DNA from: Lichina pygmaea
Taxonomy: Eukaryota > Ascomycota > Lichinomycetes > Lichinales > Lichinaceae
NCBI GenBank assembly: GCA_963422465.1
Contig: OY730173.1
Location: 2,604,001 to 2,668,000 of the forward strand
Direction of reading: 5' to 3'
Length of the DNA stretch: 64,000 nucleotides
Below, piece by piece: positions 33,263 to 46,258 of this stretch. A program made the position numbers and the translations under genes. Each line of letters starts with the position of its first letter. Within the stretch, counting starts at the first letter, position 1. Below the pieces are notes generated by a model. That model was given only the letters and a program-made list of their open reading frames with translations. It was not told the origin of the DNA and made no database searches.

Positions 33263-36200
33263 ATGGGAACCAAAATCAAGGAGCCGGTATGTGATCTTTC
33301 TCTTTCTCTTTAAGATGGGGCGTCCTAACGCACCTAGCAGTCAAGGCCGATAGGCCCCTTGCAGCGCGCCCTCACGAAGCTCGAAAAGAGCCAAAGCCCA
33401 CTTCGAGCGCGGATAGAAGAAGCTAGCGAGATCATTGGCCTGGATGAGAGCGTCTTAACAACAGACCGATCGTGCCAGGAAGAGATCAAGCGCGCGACAG
33501 ACATATCTCCCTGTGTTGGCCGAGACGAATGGGCCCTTCGCTGGTTGCTGAAGACCTTGGACGCACAGGGAGACGCTGGCAGAAAGTGAGCGATAATCTC
33601 CGGTAGACATAAAACTTTGCTGACTTGATTCGCAGCGCCCGTGCTCAAGCAACAGCATGGAGACTTTTCAATATCCTGATATGCCGACTTCCTGCCAAGA
33701 ACGTTGCGCGACTTCTCAGTGCACACAAGTTCCTGGAGATCTTTCACCGAATGGTCGAAGAAGCTATCCACGACCAAGCAGCCATGGCCTGGCAGGACGA
33801 CTCGGATTCCAGTATGACGCTGGCTGAGAGCCCTGACATGCCGACGCCGTCCTGGACGAGGAAGCGTAAAAGGCCGATCGGCAGCGAAGAAGAAGGACTT
33901 AATGAGCTATGGGCTATGGGACAACGGCAGGATGCCGGCAAGTCTGCTTATCTGGCTCTATCAGCTTTATTGGAGTTGTCGAATGGGGGGCCGAGATCTT
34001 ACCACGGGGGCAAGGGAGCATACGAAAAAGAATACATCAAATCGGTCTTCCGCGTGGATCCGGCTCTCGCGGCCCAACTGTTAGGAAGCTCGTTGAAGAT
34101 GATCCGAGTGCTTTACGCTGAAGATCTTGGTTCGTCGCCCGGAGAGGACGACGTGTCGTATCTTGGGAACGTGATGCATCCAGCGGTGCAGGCATGGAAC
34201 AACCGATCCGGCCTCTTCGACGACCTGCAAGGTAGGACTAGTGACGTACGTCGGCCCATCTCTCTGTTTGGGGCAAGCTACGCCCCTCGCTTGTCTGTAT
34301 CATCCATGGCTGACGGCGCTACAGAAAGCATTTGCCACGCGTTGCCTGGTCCCGGCATTGCTTCTACTCGAAGAGCTCTGCAGGGCGCCTCGCGACAGGA
34401 TCAGGCTCGAAAGGCTCATCTCTCCTCTCGAGAAAGCTTTGGCCGCACACATCTTCATTCCAACGAGAGCGTTCTTCTTAGAAGCTGATGAGGCCACGAG
34501 TGGCCAAGATGACGGTACAAGCGTGCAAGATGGGACCTATCTATTACGAGACTATCTTTCCACCATCGCAAGCGCAGTCGCCGGATCTGAAAGCGACGAT
34601 TCAGCTGGCCAGCCACCGGCATTTACTGCCACAGGGCTTCTACGGGCAATTCCCCGACTGATGTCCACAGCGGCTCGCTGTCCCCGGTCACCAGGATACA
34701 AAGGCCGCGTAGCGAATGCATCTTGGCTGGAAGCTGTGTTGAGGGTGCTAGTTGAGATTGCAGGGATTTCGTCTGATGATAACGCTTCATTACATCAGAA
34801 TCAACTTGAGGTGCTGGAAGGGCTCCTCCAGGTGGCAATTGACCGGAATATCAAAGTGGGAACAAATCACCTACAACAAATCGCCATCTCTCACGGCAAC
34901 CTATCTACAGAGGGGAAACTCTCACCCAAATGGAACATACTGGGAAAGATGATAGAGCTGGATCCAGACGTCTTTCTCATCCCTAAACACAGCGAGCACC
35001 TATCACCCAAGTACAACGAGGCTGACAACCCGTTGCTCGAAGCTCTTTTTGATGCCATCACAGCCGCAGCGTGTGTTTCTAGGTCCAGCGCGTCGGAAGA
35101 GGGACGGGAAATCCAGCAGAACATTCTTTTGCCTCTAATGGGTGCGCTCGCTAAGGCCAGGAAGCTTTCGACTTTTCTCCAACTGTGGCTTCAGGGTCTG
35201 GAGGCAATCTATCAGAAACGGTTCGACAATCAAGATGCACCCGAAGACGCGCAGATTCCCATAGTCACCTTTATGGAATCTGAGCAGGTCTTCAAAGCAT
35301 TGCGAGATCTGCTAGAAAAGCATTGGTCGACCATGCAGATTACTGAAGCGATTGAGTCTATCCTGATCAAGGTAGAAGCATCTCGTGTGGTTGATGGCAA
35401 AGCCCAGGTCTTGGCTCGACTACTGCTTATCGAGGCTATTTGCTCCGCACTATCCCGCGACGATGTCCTCGAGGCGGTACATCCCCAGGCCGTGAAGGTG
35501 TATCAGGTCATCATTCAGCTACTATGCGAGAGTTGGAGAGATGACGTATCTATTTGGGCTCTTTGGCGACTGCTTGAGCGTTTGTGCACGTTGTGGCCTG
35601 GGATCTGCCAGGTCAAAGGGATCCAGTTCGCAGCAGATAAGCCCGGGAGCGTGGCTGCAGGCGAGAAATCGCCACAACATCCAGTCAGCCTTTCAATACA
35701 ATTCCTTACAAGCATGGCCAACTCCGGAGCGGCCAGCTCCCATACCGGCACCTACCTCCAAGCATACCAGGGATGCAGGGCCGCGCTCGCTCTAGTGGAA
35801 GCGCATTCGCGATATCCCGATCCGTGGCTACAGGAAAATATGGACCGCGTTGACGAGCTACTTCGATTGGTAGTCCCTCCTTCAAAATCACACGGAGGGC
35901 CTCCAAGGCCGCACGGCCAGCCCGATTTTCCAACTGCCCTCGAACTCCCAGGGAGTCAGAGGTGGAACGGAGATCTCAGCGGATTATCTTCAAAGGTGGC
36001 GCTGTCCATAGCTCTTGCGGCGGCCTTGGTCTCGCGTTTCCCGTCGGCCCTCACGTAAGTGGCGACGTTCCCACTGGGTTTTGATTTACTGACCTCTCGG
36101 AGTATGTGCACACATAATACACGTGAAAGCCTGTTCCACGCGCTCTACATCCGTGCTCTACATTCCGCGGCATGTCTAGGACGGCGAGAATGCATCGATG

Positions 36201-38626
36201 GTCTTTCCGATGTGTATATCTGGCAGGGGATTCTGGATTCGGAGTATATTCTGAACAGTTCGCTAACAAAGAGTATGCTGCTTCGGAGGTCGAAGGCGCG
36301 TAGATGACGTGACTAACGTGCGTTTAGAAGCACTACTCAAGGTGTTGATTGAACAAATGGAGCTTGCGAAGCTTGAACAAACCCCAGTCTGTCCGGCAGA
36401 TTTGCTGGTAAACAGCCTTTTAAAGATACCGGCCACCGTGTTTGCGAAGGACGAGCGGGATGTCGTACTCGACCTGCTCTTGCTGTACTTACTTCAAGCC
36501 CCCAATGCTCTAGCCATCGACAAGCTGCCGAGTCAGATCAGCCTAATTGTGAAGCTGACCCGAGCTCCAAATGCGGCGGCGAAGGTGAGACGATAAAATC
36601 CGAGTTCACACGCCTTCTCTTGCTAACTTTCGCAGAGATTGAGCGGCAGCGACATGTGGCAGCTTGCATCAAAGCTAGGAGGTCTGAAAGAGGGTCTCGA
36701 CGAAGTCAGCCGCATGGGCTTTGAGGAATTTGTGTCCCTGACGATCAAGTATGTTTCTTCGGCTTCGTTGCTACAAGCTGCCACTTACACTTCACGTCAG
36801 ACAGCACATATCTTCTCCTGAGAGCAAGCAGAGCCAGAAGTTCTTCAGGAGCTGTCTGAAGCGTATGAAGCGTTATTTCCGCAAGTCAGACGGTTATATC
36901 TCGGACGTTGTGACGCTAGGCCTAGTGAAAAGGTCTCTGGGGATATTTCTGTCGAACCCTGCGGTGCTGGGCAGATCCGAGGAGGATCTGCTCAATAACG
37001 CTCGATGGCTTTTTTTCAAGCGTCTCGCGCTGGACATTTCAGAATCAGTGAACTCTGGGGGTTCTAAAAACCCTCTGTTGTCGTGTGATCATCTGGACGC
37101 GGCTGTAGAGGCTGTGGCAGAGATTCCGGGGGCGCACGGGGGCTTGGATCCGGACTTTGGTAAGCCCTCCAGAACCCTGATGAGGCCATACAGGACTGAT
37201 GCTTTTCAGACCATCCGGATCGAGGTGGCTTGCAGGAGCGTCTGAGGAGCGTCGTCAATCACTACAGTCGAGTGGGCCAGGGCGACAACCCACCGAGTAT
37301 CGAGGGGAGCTCAACAGATGGTCTTCCGCCTGTTTCATATTACAAGTTGCTCGCAAAGCTCCAGTATCCCACCTCTGGAGAAGCATCCGTTGAGCTCTGT
37401 TCATTGCTGGGAAGACGTGAGTGTAGCAATTATCCATCGAAGGAACCCTTGCTGATGTCTGAAGCCCTGACAAAATACGATCGAATGCGAGCGAATGCCG
37501 TCGCTTATGACTTCTACAAGGATTTGGTCGATGAGCAACGCCTCGCTTGTCTGCAACGGCTGGTCCAAGATGGTGCTGGAATCAACGACGGCGCCCTGCT
37601 GTGCCTTCGCATCGCACTCCTCGTCGACAGCAGTAAGCTCAGCTTCTCTTGTGCTACCGCTCGGTGTATTTTACCGAAGTTGGCTTCTGCTGTGTTTGGT
37701 CTGACTCGGTTGCAGGTCCGTCGGCAGAGGCCAAGACAGTCGTATCGAGCGTCTATCGGAGTCTCTGCAGGGCAATGCAGACCTGCAAGATCCGTAGTTT
37801 CCGGTTGATCACCGACTGCATGGAGTCTATGCTCCTCACGAAGGTATAGATAACTCGCGCATCCAGTTTTCTTCAAGCATCCCAGGGGTCGACCATGCTA
37901 ATTCGTCCGCAGAAATGGGCCGTCTCACAATGGGATATTGAACTGACACTGAGCACTGTCATCACCATGGTCTCCCCAAACAGCCCCGCTCTTCCCCACA
38001 AGCACGCTGGCCTCATCTACCTCCGTCTCTGCACGTTGATACACTCTATCATCATCAATTATCGCGTTCGGCTACGGGGGCGATACCACATCGTTCTTCC
38101 TCTGCTGCAACCCCTCCTTTGGTGTCTGTTTGTTCCGCACCGTCCCATCACGGACAGCATCGCCGCCGGCGGCGGGCCACCCACCAAAACCATGCTGCCG
38201 CCCCCGAGACCCAGCTGGCTACCGCCGCCGCGGCGCCACACCCCTCTGGGCTCTCAAGAAGCGACGTCCTTCGCGCGCATCCTCACCTCTCTGTTCGATC
38301 CGACGCCGGCCTCGGTGACGCGTCACCGCCTCAAACGCAACCGGCAGCAGGACCAGGTCGGACTGGAACTCACGCCGGCCACGGACCGTGCTCGTCGCCT
38401 ATCGGGCGAGCACCTGTGCTACCTGCTTATCGACTACGCGCAGAACCACCTCCACTCGCGCTTGACGCGCGACGTCAAGGAGGCGCTGTTGCCGGGCATC
38501 TATGCGCTCTTGGACACGGTGACACAAGACACGTTGCGCATGGTCAACGCGGCCATGGACCAACAGACCAAGGACATCTTCAGGACCGTCTACAGCAGCT
38601 GGGAGACTTTTGGTAGGGGCAAGTGA
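33263..38626 (+). CDS. URB2: Urb2/Npa2 family ribosome-biogenesis protein, about 1575 aa
   Basis: Urb2/Npa2 is a nucleolar protein of early 60S precursors, required for 27S pre-rRNA processing. Eleven exons fit by splice signal and phase: 33263-33286, 33341-33585, 33636-34231, 34329-36054, 36130-36272, 36328-36584, 36636-36748, 36801-37159, 37210-37632, 37716-37843 and 37913-38626. The product is an alpha-helical repeat-like protein with a basic KRKRP patch near residue 160. The C-terminal 230 residues match the Urb2/Npa2 domain: LIYLRLCTLIHSIIINYR, GRYHIVLPLLQPLLWCLF, HLCYLLIDYAQNHL, then KEALLPGIYALLDTV and VNAAMDQQTKDIFRTVY. A Pro-rich insert (PPPRPSWLPPPRR) interrupts this domain. 37417-37464 could be an additional 48-nt intron (GTGAGT...GAAG, multiple of three), which would shorten the protein by 16 residues. 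The first exon is 24 nt and is the least certain. Confidence 0.85.
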
Positions 38627-39569
38627 AGATGACGACGAGGGGAGAGGCTGTCGAAGGTCCGCAAACGTACGGTGCTCGTTTGGTCAAGGCGTCGATGAGC
38701 TGGACCAAGTGTACAAACTCCAAATAGACATGTTGTAAGCTTCACAAAGTATTTTCTCGTGAACTTCACACTTGATCAAATTCCCTCAAAAAAACATTCT
38801 AGATGGCTACGGCAACAGGTAAATCTCTTCTCCACGTGAATCAGACTCGACCAACTCCTTGACCGACCCCTTTTATCATCCTCTTTACCAAATCCTGTCC
38901 CTCTCACGGGATACTATACCGATGATCATGGCATGTAACGTACCAACGTACCGTACCCAGCAAAGAAGCCATATCGTCCAAACCCCCGCCCCCCCCCCAA
39001 AAAAACCCCCCTGGTCTGACCAAAGCAATCAATCGACATGTCAAACCTATCTTTTGAACAAGATGAGAGAGACTCGGGACAATCTCTGTAAGTCCCATCG
39101 AGCGGTCCGATTCGAGCTGTTGTATGTATGACCGAGCCTGACTGTAGGAAATACAGTCGTCGAGGGGCGAATGCTCTGCTGAGAAGGGGGGGGCGGGCTG
39201 GATCGCCTCATACTGTTGTCTCTTCTTTCGGGAGAGGAAGGCTTTAGATAAGAGGACTGTATGGGAGGTGTGAGTATAGATTCTTGTGTGACTGGGACTT
39301 GAAAGTTCTGATGATCATAGTCTTGGTTCTGAACGACCACTCTTACTATTGAGAGGCCTGATGACGTGATTGAACGCTGGATGACCAAGCTCAAGGGATG
39401 TATCGTGATCTTGACACACTGCGTCAAGGATCCTGCGAGGGAGCAGACGTTGACACTGAAAAAATAGTCTGCAGGGAACGAGAGAGAGAACCCAGACCAA
39501 CCCAACCCAGCCCAGCCCAGCCCAGCCCCCGAACAAACAAACCCCCGAACAAACAAACCCCCCTCAATC
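38627..39569. other. Intergenic between convergent Urb2 and minus-strand gene
   Basis: This holds 3' flanks of two convergent genes, a C/A homopolymer pair (38991-39011) and CCCAG / CCCCCGAACAAACAAA tandem units (39500-39563). No gene is supported. Confidence 0.55.
39500..39563. repeat. CCCAG and CCCCCGAACAAACAAA short tandem repeats
   Basis: Four to five CCCAG/CCCAA pentamers are followed by about two and a half copies of a 16-bp CCCCCGAACAAACAAA unit, directly beside the stop codon of the minus-strand gene at 39570. Confidence 0.85.
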
Positions 39570-40280
39570 TCAAGAGTAAGGCTCCAAGAAGGTCAAGTTC
39601 ATCATGCACAGGTGGATGTCTTCGACGGGCAGGCTCGGGCAGAAATCGCCAATGAATCCAAGCCGGCCGCCGCCATACGGCTGGAACACGACCGCGGCCG
39701 CTTTGATGTCGAGCAGCTCTCGAGGGACAGTTCGGGCCTCGGTCTCGTTCCACGACTCGGCCGTCACGGTATAGACCCTCCAGGATGGCTCGACGGTCGT
39801 GAGGAGGAGGGCCGTGCTAAGGTACGAAACCGGACCGATTTTTGTGTTCCACCAGTAACACGGATCTGCGTTCATGTAAAGCCGAGCGGTCGAGTACGAG
39901 GCCAAGCGCCACGGGAGCCCCCAGCCGGCCGCGAAGTAGTGCTCCAGCGTGTCGGCTGACGCATGCAAGCCGAAGTCCATGCCGAAGATGATCAGACCCC
40001 CTGAATCGGTGTATTCGATGAGCTTGTAGTGGAGCGCCCTGAATTCGAGCGTCTCCAGCCACCGGCTAGGAAGTGCATTGTCTGCCAAGATAACGGCGTG
40101 TAGAGCCACTGATTGTAGCGCCGACATCGCACCGGACACATGATCGGTCAAGTACAGGGCGCACTCGTCTCTGGTCGTGATACGGCGCATCAACCCACCA
40201 TGGCGTATGTATGGGTCCGTCGAGCCGACACAGATCACGAGAATCTTAATTGATTTAACAAGCTTAGGCGGTGACTCCAT
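39570..40280 (-). CDS. Uncharacterised fungal protein, glutamine-amidotransferase-like fold suspected, 236 aa
   Basis: This single-exon gene has its first in-frame ATG at 40280. The frame stays open upstream through a (GAT)n microsatellite that would encode a Ser run, but no ATG lies there. The layout is an N-terminal beta strand (KILVICVG), a central AVILADNALPSRW segment, then GGLIIFGMDFG, then GLPWRLASYSTARLYMN, and a C-terminal YGGGRLGFIGDF. This order recalls a family of uncharacterised ascomycete proteins with a class I amidotransferase/ThuA-like Rossmann core. The usual catalytic Cys nucleophile is not obvious, so enzymatic activity is doubtful. The assignment rests on pattern memory, not a search. 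Confidence 0.65.
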   Translation of the reverse strand: MESPPKLVKSIKILVICVGSTDPYIRHGGLMRRITTRDECALYLTDHVSGAMSALQSVALHAVILADNALPSRWLETLEFRALHYKLIEYTDSGGLIIFGMDFGLHASADTLEHYFAAGWGLPWRLASYSTARLYMNADPCYWWNTKIGPVSYLSTALLLTTVEPSWRVYTVTAESWNETEARTVPRELLDIKAAAVVFQPYGGGRLGFIGDFCPSLPVEDIHLCMMNLTFLEPYS

Positions 40281-40306
40281 TGCTTCTGGTTCTGTTGATG
40301 ACAATG

Positions 40307-40308
40307 AC

Positions 40309-40347
<39 letters not shown>
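40307..40347. repeat. (GAT)n microsatellite
   Basis: About 13 GAT units lie immediately upstream of the start codon of the minus-strand gene at 40280. It would read as a polyserine run if translated. Confidence 0.95.
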
Positions 40348-40348
<1 letters not shown>

Positions 40349-43036
40349 CCTGACACGCCGACTGTGGCAATTAGCGTTCGTGCTGGAGAATGGCTCGACG
40401 TTTGATAACTTGCTGGCTCGGTGAAAGAACGGCTTGTCGGGAGTGGACCAATGTTTTTGTGAGCAAGAGTCGCGGCTGCTGGACGCAGTATTGCCGGTCT
40501 TCAAGGACTGGCTGCGCCATCGGGTTTGGGCGACTTCCTCGTCGACACCAGGCGCACCGGGCTTTCTCGCAGAGGTAGTACATTCCGAGAGATGGAGTGG
40601 TAGGGAGAGTCGTGAGAGTCGCAGTTGCTGAATGACAATGCGAAAGACCGCTGCTCGACTGGCCCAGGGCAGCTCTTTCCGTTGTCGGACGATGGTACAC
40701 CACGCAGCAAAAGCCGACGGTCATCACAAAGGCGCTTGATGCTGCGGTGAACTTGGCTGCTGAATCTGTCAGCTGCTGCTTGACTGTTTACGGAGAGAGG
40801 GCGTCTTCAGCTTGGAAATCGGTGTCCACTCCTAGCCATCCGGGCTCCATGCGTGCTGTATCATCTGCTTGAATTGTAGTCTACGCTGATTTTCTTCCAA
40901 GAGATTCGTAACCTGCTCTCAGTAGTCAGGTAAACACTTGGTGATAGAGCATGATGCCACGTATATCAAAATGCCGGTATACTCCATGAAAGAAGAGGCC
41001 GCCCGTAACCGCTGTGGCGGTTGTGCCAAGCAAGGGCTAACCGGTTATGGGGAATAAGTTACTGATAACCACACAGCAGGCCCAGTCTGTTTTCCAATTC
41101 TGTACGGTACCGGGAAGCACTCTGATGCTGACCAGGCTGCCGTATAGATGAATAGCCCGCGGCCTGATATTTTGAAGCAGGTCGTGAGATGTCAGTGTGT
41201 TGTGCTATTTCGACAGGTTGCATAGTCCTGATACATGAGACGCTTGTCGTGTTGCACCTCCCATTCTGGGTACAGCTGGGTTACCTTCGAGGTGGACGCA
41301 TTCACTCCTGCCCATACATTGATTGATTGATAATGTCTGACGATTCTGCATTCACCTCATCTCGTCGTGTTCTCTGCTCCCGTGTAGACTGCGTCTGGCT
41401 ACAGAGCGAATTCGCCTGTGAGGTTGGATGAACAACGGCGGTGGGACCATGGAGAACATGAACCTGTCCATGTATTGGTACAAAGTACGTTCAACCAATT
41501 CGTAATCGTCTGTCCGTTTCGGATGAATAAGCCAGGCCTTCAAAGGGGTCCTGGAAAGAGGTGACATTTCGCAGCCTTGTTGACGGGCTAGCCTTAGGAA
41601 CAGCAACGTCAGGGCATCGTTAACTGAAGTATCCCGTGCGGTCAACTTCGAAACATCTAGTCGATAACGCGAGCACATCCCAGCGATTTCTGGCTGCTCC
41701 ACATGGCGTTGACGTCTTTCAACTGGCTAATTCCACCCATGTTTAACGGCCAACCAGCGGAGCCGTATGTGGCCATCTCGGCAGTGAAACTGACGCGGCT
41801 TTCAATGCCACCATTCAGATCCATCTCCTTGTGAAGTCACACTTGAGAGGGGGGCAGTCCATTCGGCCGCTCGCTGCAACCCCGAGTGAGCAGCTATGCA
41901 TCAATCCTCAGAATCTTGAGCAGTTGGTGAGGCAAGCGGTACCTTAATGTCTTGTTTGCGCCACGCCGATGCACCTCTCGACTGTGACCCGAATGGCTGA
42001 CTGGAGTACTTCTGCAGGACATTGCCACATCAGAAACATGAATCGGGCCTCGACCGGATAGACGATTGGGGGTACCTCCTGGATCATGTCGTGTTACTTT
42101 GACGGCTCTATTTGATGACTTGATGTGGCATAGCCACATTGGCCGGCAGGGGTCAAACCACCGAAGAATCAGGATCCAGGAACTTGGTTTGGCCAGAGTT
42201 ATGGAGAGACATACAATACCATACAAACCCACAAGGGAGCCTATCTCAGCAGAACAGGCGTAAAAGCCCGCAAGAACGATGCCTGGAAATCTCTGGCCAC
42301 TGCTATTGCTGGTGCCCGGCAGTACACCGATCCTTATCGCCAAATTTTTGCCCGCTGCATTGTGCTGTGCGACAGTGAATTCCAAGGTCGGTCCGTCTTC
42401 GTCGTGCTCGTTTCTTGAAAGTAACGGCATGAGCAACCCGCCAGAGCCACTGTCGAGAGACATCCGGCAATGCTCAGGTCGCATGGACGGAACGCCCGCG
42501 AGGACCAGTCCCTCACGCTGGAATACAATCCTCTGACCACGGGAGCCTGTCATATCAGGCTCTTGGAATTCCACCGTCCCAGGCCAATGAGGATACTGCT
42601 CGGGTGGTTTCCCATCTTCGGGGTTGGATTCGTTCTTTTCACTCCCAGCTACCAGGGCGGTGGCCCAGCGAAGGTCCAACAAACTCCATTAGCCAGCTTC
42701 TCGATTAATGGCAGAATATTTTTCGACCCTTCAGGGAGGGGGTTCCAGCAGATAGCCCTTTCGTCGCTCTGGTCGGGTCCGTCAGGCTACAGTCCTCAGA
42801 ACACGCCGCCACTGCCCGAGACCACTCATCGGCTTCGTACAGGATTTCTTCAGGCTGTGCCGACGCTCAGATTTGGGTAGCGCCAGCTGCCTCGATATAA
42901 ACTGTATCTCGGTGGCGGACATTGCGTCGAGGAGGAAGACACCTTTTGCGAGTTGCAGTAATGTAGCCAACCGGAACAGACTTTCCGAAACCCTCCTTGC
43001 TAGAAAGTCTAATCGCTGCCTGGCCTAGGTTACGTA

Positions 43037-43090
43037 CCCCCCCCCCCCCCCCCCCTCTCCCCTTCCCCCGCCCCCTTCCCCCGCCCCCTT
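43037..43090. repeat. C homopolymer and CCCCCTTCC repeats
   Basis: A run of about 16 C is followed by CCCCTTCCCCCGC-type units. Confidence 0.9.
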
Positions 43091-43382
43091 CCCATCTCGA
43101 GGCTGCTTGGTTGGTATGCAGCGCGGTTGGACGACAAAGGCTCAACCAAGACCTATCATATACCCAGCCATCGAGGACAAGAGCCTCGCCCTGCAAGTGT
43201 GAGAGCGCTCGGAACCATGGTCAGTCAGCCCAATCTGAGCCCACCTGTGCCAATCAAGCTAAGTTTAGTGAGTCACACCAGTGACCCATGTACAAATAGG
43301 GTACAAGGTATACCAAGGCGGCCACGTCAAATGGTCATTGCCTCGATGGAGCGCCGGTCTCTAAGCCTCATATCCCCAGCCC

Positions 43383-44398
43383 ATGTCTATATATCCTCGG
43401 GACATCAAGATCGCTCGCATTCCCAGTGTCCCACATGGGACGACCAAGGAAGCTCCGGCATCTATCGGGACTTTGGTGAGCACCATGACGGCCTCATCGG
43501 GTCAAGGATCAGAGTACCCAAGCCCTCAAGCGTCGCCGCAAAAGAGTCCTTCGCCCTCGATTTCTTTGCCTTCAAATGCACCCAAAGCAGCAACAGCAGA
43601 GTCAGTCAGCGGCCCCGTTATCAGCTTGGGCATAAGGTCTCCGGCCCGGGAGTCCAACGACACCGGGACGCGATCAGCCCGCAGGGAACGGGAGCCCCCA
43701 AGAGATGAGCGTGGGAGACTGTTTTGCGATCATCCCGATTGCCGGCCTTCGAAGCTTACGTTTATCCGACGTTGTGAGTGGAAGTAAGTGTTTGCTCCCC
43801 TCTCAGAAGCACAGACTAAGGCCCAAGTAGCAAGCACATGGACAAGCACGAACGACCTTACCGCTGCGAGGAGACTGCCTGCGAGAAGCTGCGAGGTTTC
43901 ACCTATTCGGGCGGTCTGCTGAGACACGAACGAGAGGTCCACCGCAAGCACGGCGGCCCGAAGAAGCCGCTGATGTGCCCGCACCTGAGCTGCAAACGGA
44001 GCGGTGGCCCAGGCTTCACTCGTCAAGAGAACCTCAACGAGCACCTGAGGAGGGTGCACCAGAAGGTGGAACTCGATGAACAGCCCCCCGGGCCGACGAG
44101 CTCTTCCAAGGGCAAGCGAAAGATGCGATGGGTCACCGAGACCAGCCCCAACCGGTCTGCGTCGGTCTTACGAGTCACGGACGAAGTCGGATGCAGCGAT
44201 GACGAATATCATAACGATGACGTCAACGACGTCAACGACGACAACGACAGTGGTGGCGGTGGCGGTGGCGACGGCGGTCATGAAGTTTTCCAGCTGCGAA
44301 GAGAGGTAAAGCGCCTCCGGCAGGAGACCGCCGATATCAGAGTCGAGCTCAGGCAGCACAAGGAGATCTTGTCTCGTCTAGAGGAGGCAAATACTTGA
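43383..44398 (+). CDS. C2H2 zinc-finger transcription factor 2, 322 aa
   Basis: Exons are 43383-43783 and 43831-44398, with a 47-nt intron. Finger 1 has C115, C120, H136 and H140. Finger 2 has C146, C151, H166 and H171. Finger 3 starts at C183 and C188 and ends with EHLRRVH. A Ser/Pro-rich N-terminus precedes the fingers. After them come an acidic/Asn-rich linker, a Gly run (CGGTGG microsatellite) and a C-terminal coiled coil (about 275-322, EVFQLRREVKRLRQE and on), suggesting dimerisation. The finger array, including the RHERE(V/A)H and H(L/K)RRVH blocks, matches the regulator at 20.7-23.0 kb, and the intron splits the codon just before KH in finger 1 in both genes. The start at 43383 is the first ATG in frame. 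Targets are unknown. Confidence 0.83.
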
Positions 44399-46258
44399 TG
44401 GAATTCTTCACGACATTACAAGGCAGGGAGCATGGGTGGTCAGCATGTTTCGGGCGTTTCGAGTCATCACCTCAGATACAGGTTTCCTTTCGGCGTTTGC
44501 AACCCTCTCTACTCGTTCTCATCAGATTGTTGCCTACGAGGCTGTGTGCATGCAGACATCCAAAGGTCCACCCCATGGTAGAAATGCAAGTCCCCAGGCA
44601 GTTATCACATCCATACGCACGTACCCTGACGTGCATTGCCTCGAGACGTTGCCTTTGCCTTTGCCTCCCACACTCTCAAATCCAACAATTCTATAAATCT
44701 ACATATGAAGTTGATTAACAAGCCATGCAAGCCTCCAGAAATACTGCGCCACCGATGAGCAAGATTTCGAATGTCAGAGAATCATCTACTATAACTCCGC
44801 ACATGACGTAGTACAGTACGTACTGTACTCGTATTCTTTGGTCTGAGGTCACGTGGCTCATGCAAAGATCATGTGAGCAATCCGCGTGACCCTTTTTCAC
44901 GCACGCGTTGCGACGCGGGTTGAAGATGACTCGACACTTGAATTCGGTGGTGTGATACCGGTCTGACTGTGCCCGTGACAGACCTGCTCTACGGAACTAC
45001 AACACTGTATGACTTCAACATACAGCCCCCTGTCGTAAGTGTTACAAAACTCAGAATCACGACTTGATGTGTACTACGTAACGTACGTGTATGTTACTTC
45101 AAGGTATCTAAGTAGTCCCAGTGGCTAAGCTACAGCAACTGGTTAAGTTGAGCAGGGAATGGATATACGAGATACTACGATAGTTGTCATAAGTTTTGAG
45201 AACCCCTCTTGTAACGGTGATGGACCCCCTCTGTATCTAGCCGGGTGGCGGGAGTTTCGTACGAATGAAATACCTGCGTACATAGTGGCAACGCGGTACG
45301 TGCGCAAGGCAGTTGACTAGAGTGGCGTAAGTGGCTCTCGTCACACCTGACTGCTTAGTTGTCCATCAGTCAGGCGACTGGTCAGTGTGTGGCGTCGGCG
45401 TCGTACGGAAAAGGCTCCCAGCGCGAAAGGTCTCTTGATTCTCTGTGTCGCTACGTACAGTAGCTCTACTCGTAGAGATCAGGAAAACTCCTTCCACGTG
45501 ACCTCGGCTCTAGCAGCGAGCGGAGGACTGGTTCCATCACCCCCCCAGGTTGTCATTAGTCCATACCCAATCTAATCTAATCTAAAAGACGATACTCTAA
45601 TCCAATGGTGTAAGGCTGGCGATCCTGACTAATCATACTACGTAATCAAGATAATTAGTAATAAGGCTCCGCGGAACCTAACGATAACTTGTGACAACAA
45701 CATGACGTGGACAATGCCCTATTGGAAAAGGTAGTCTGTGTATAGCATCTCCCATCTCTAGGCAGACAGCTCCGATTGAGGATGGTGTGTAATTGTGCGT
45801 AGCACGATCCCGCTGAAGTGCTCTGCTAGGCTGCACCAGATTGATCTTTGCCTACAATGCCGCTACGATCAAGTTTCGCCTGGATATTGACTTCAATCTG
45901 AAAGAGGCTGCCTCATCGGCCTGGCGATGAGATTCAAAATCACGCATAGAAATACCAAGGCATCATGCACGAGTGTACCACAGCCATGGCCAACACCCCA
46001 GGATGAGGACTTGGACATGCTCACAGTGCGCCACTGGACGATGAGGAAGCTCCAAAGAAGACATGGGCACCAAAGAGCAGATCTACAATGGAGATCTTCC
46101 CCTGCATGGGGACATACAGGATGTCCGGATACTGTTCGATATTGGATGTCAGAGAGTGCAGGGATCCAGGCTGGCCATCGGATATTGTACTTTTGCCTGG
46201 AGTCTCCGCTCTCTTCCGTGTCTTTCAGGGCATCGCTATTGCACCATGCCGGCGGAAA
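44399..46258. other. Intergenic
   Basis: No gene is supported. GTAC/TACGTA palindrome clusters lie at 44805-44835 and 45074-45096. A (TCTAA)n-like stretch, AATCTAATCTAATCTAA, is at about 45568-45584. Short frames near 45927-46307 run into the foldback element. Confidence 0.5.

Larger units (their letters stand above)
40281..43382. other. Intergenic with low-grade open frames
   Basis: This includes a (GAT)n microsatellite at 40307-40347 and a C homopolymer plus CCCCCTTCC units at 43037-43090. Minus-strand frames 41352-41702 and 41894-42682 are open for 100-260 codons but begin with GTG and TTG rather than ATG, and I recognise nothing in them. They may be fragments of a decayed gene. No functional gene is supported. 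Confidence 0.4.

Noticed and set aside
39570-40370. N-terminal Ser-run extension of the amidotransferase-like protein
   Set aside because: The upstream codon is TTG, and the Ser run is only the translated (GAT)n complement; the first ATG is at 40280.
41352-42682. Two minus-strand frames that might be exons of one gene
   Set aside because: Neither starts with ATG, the two are in different frames without convincing splice sites, and no family is recognisable. At best it is a decayed gene.
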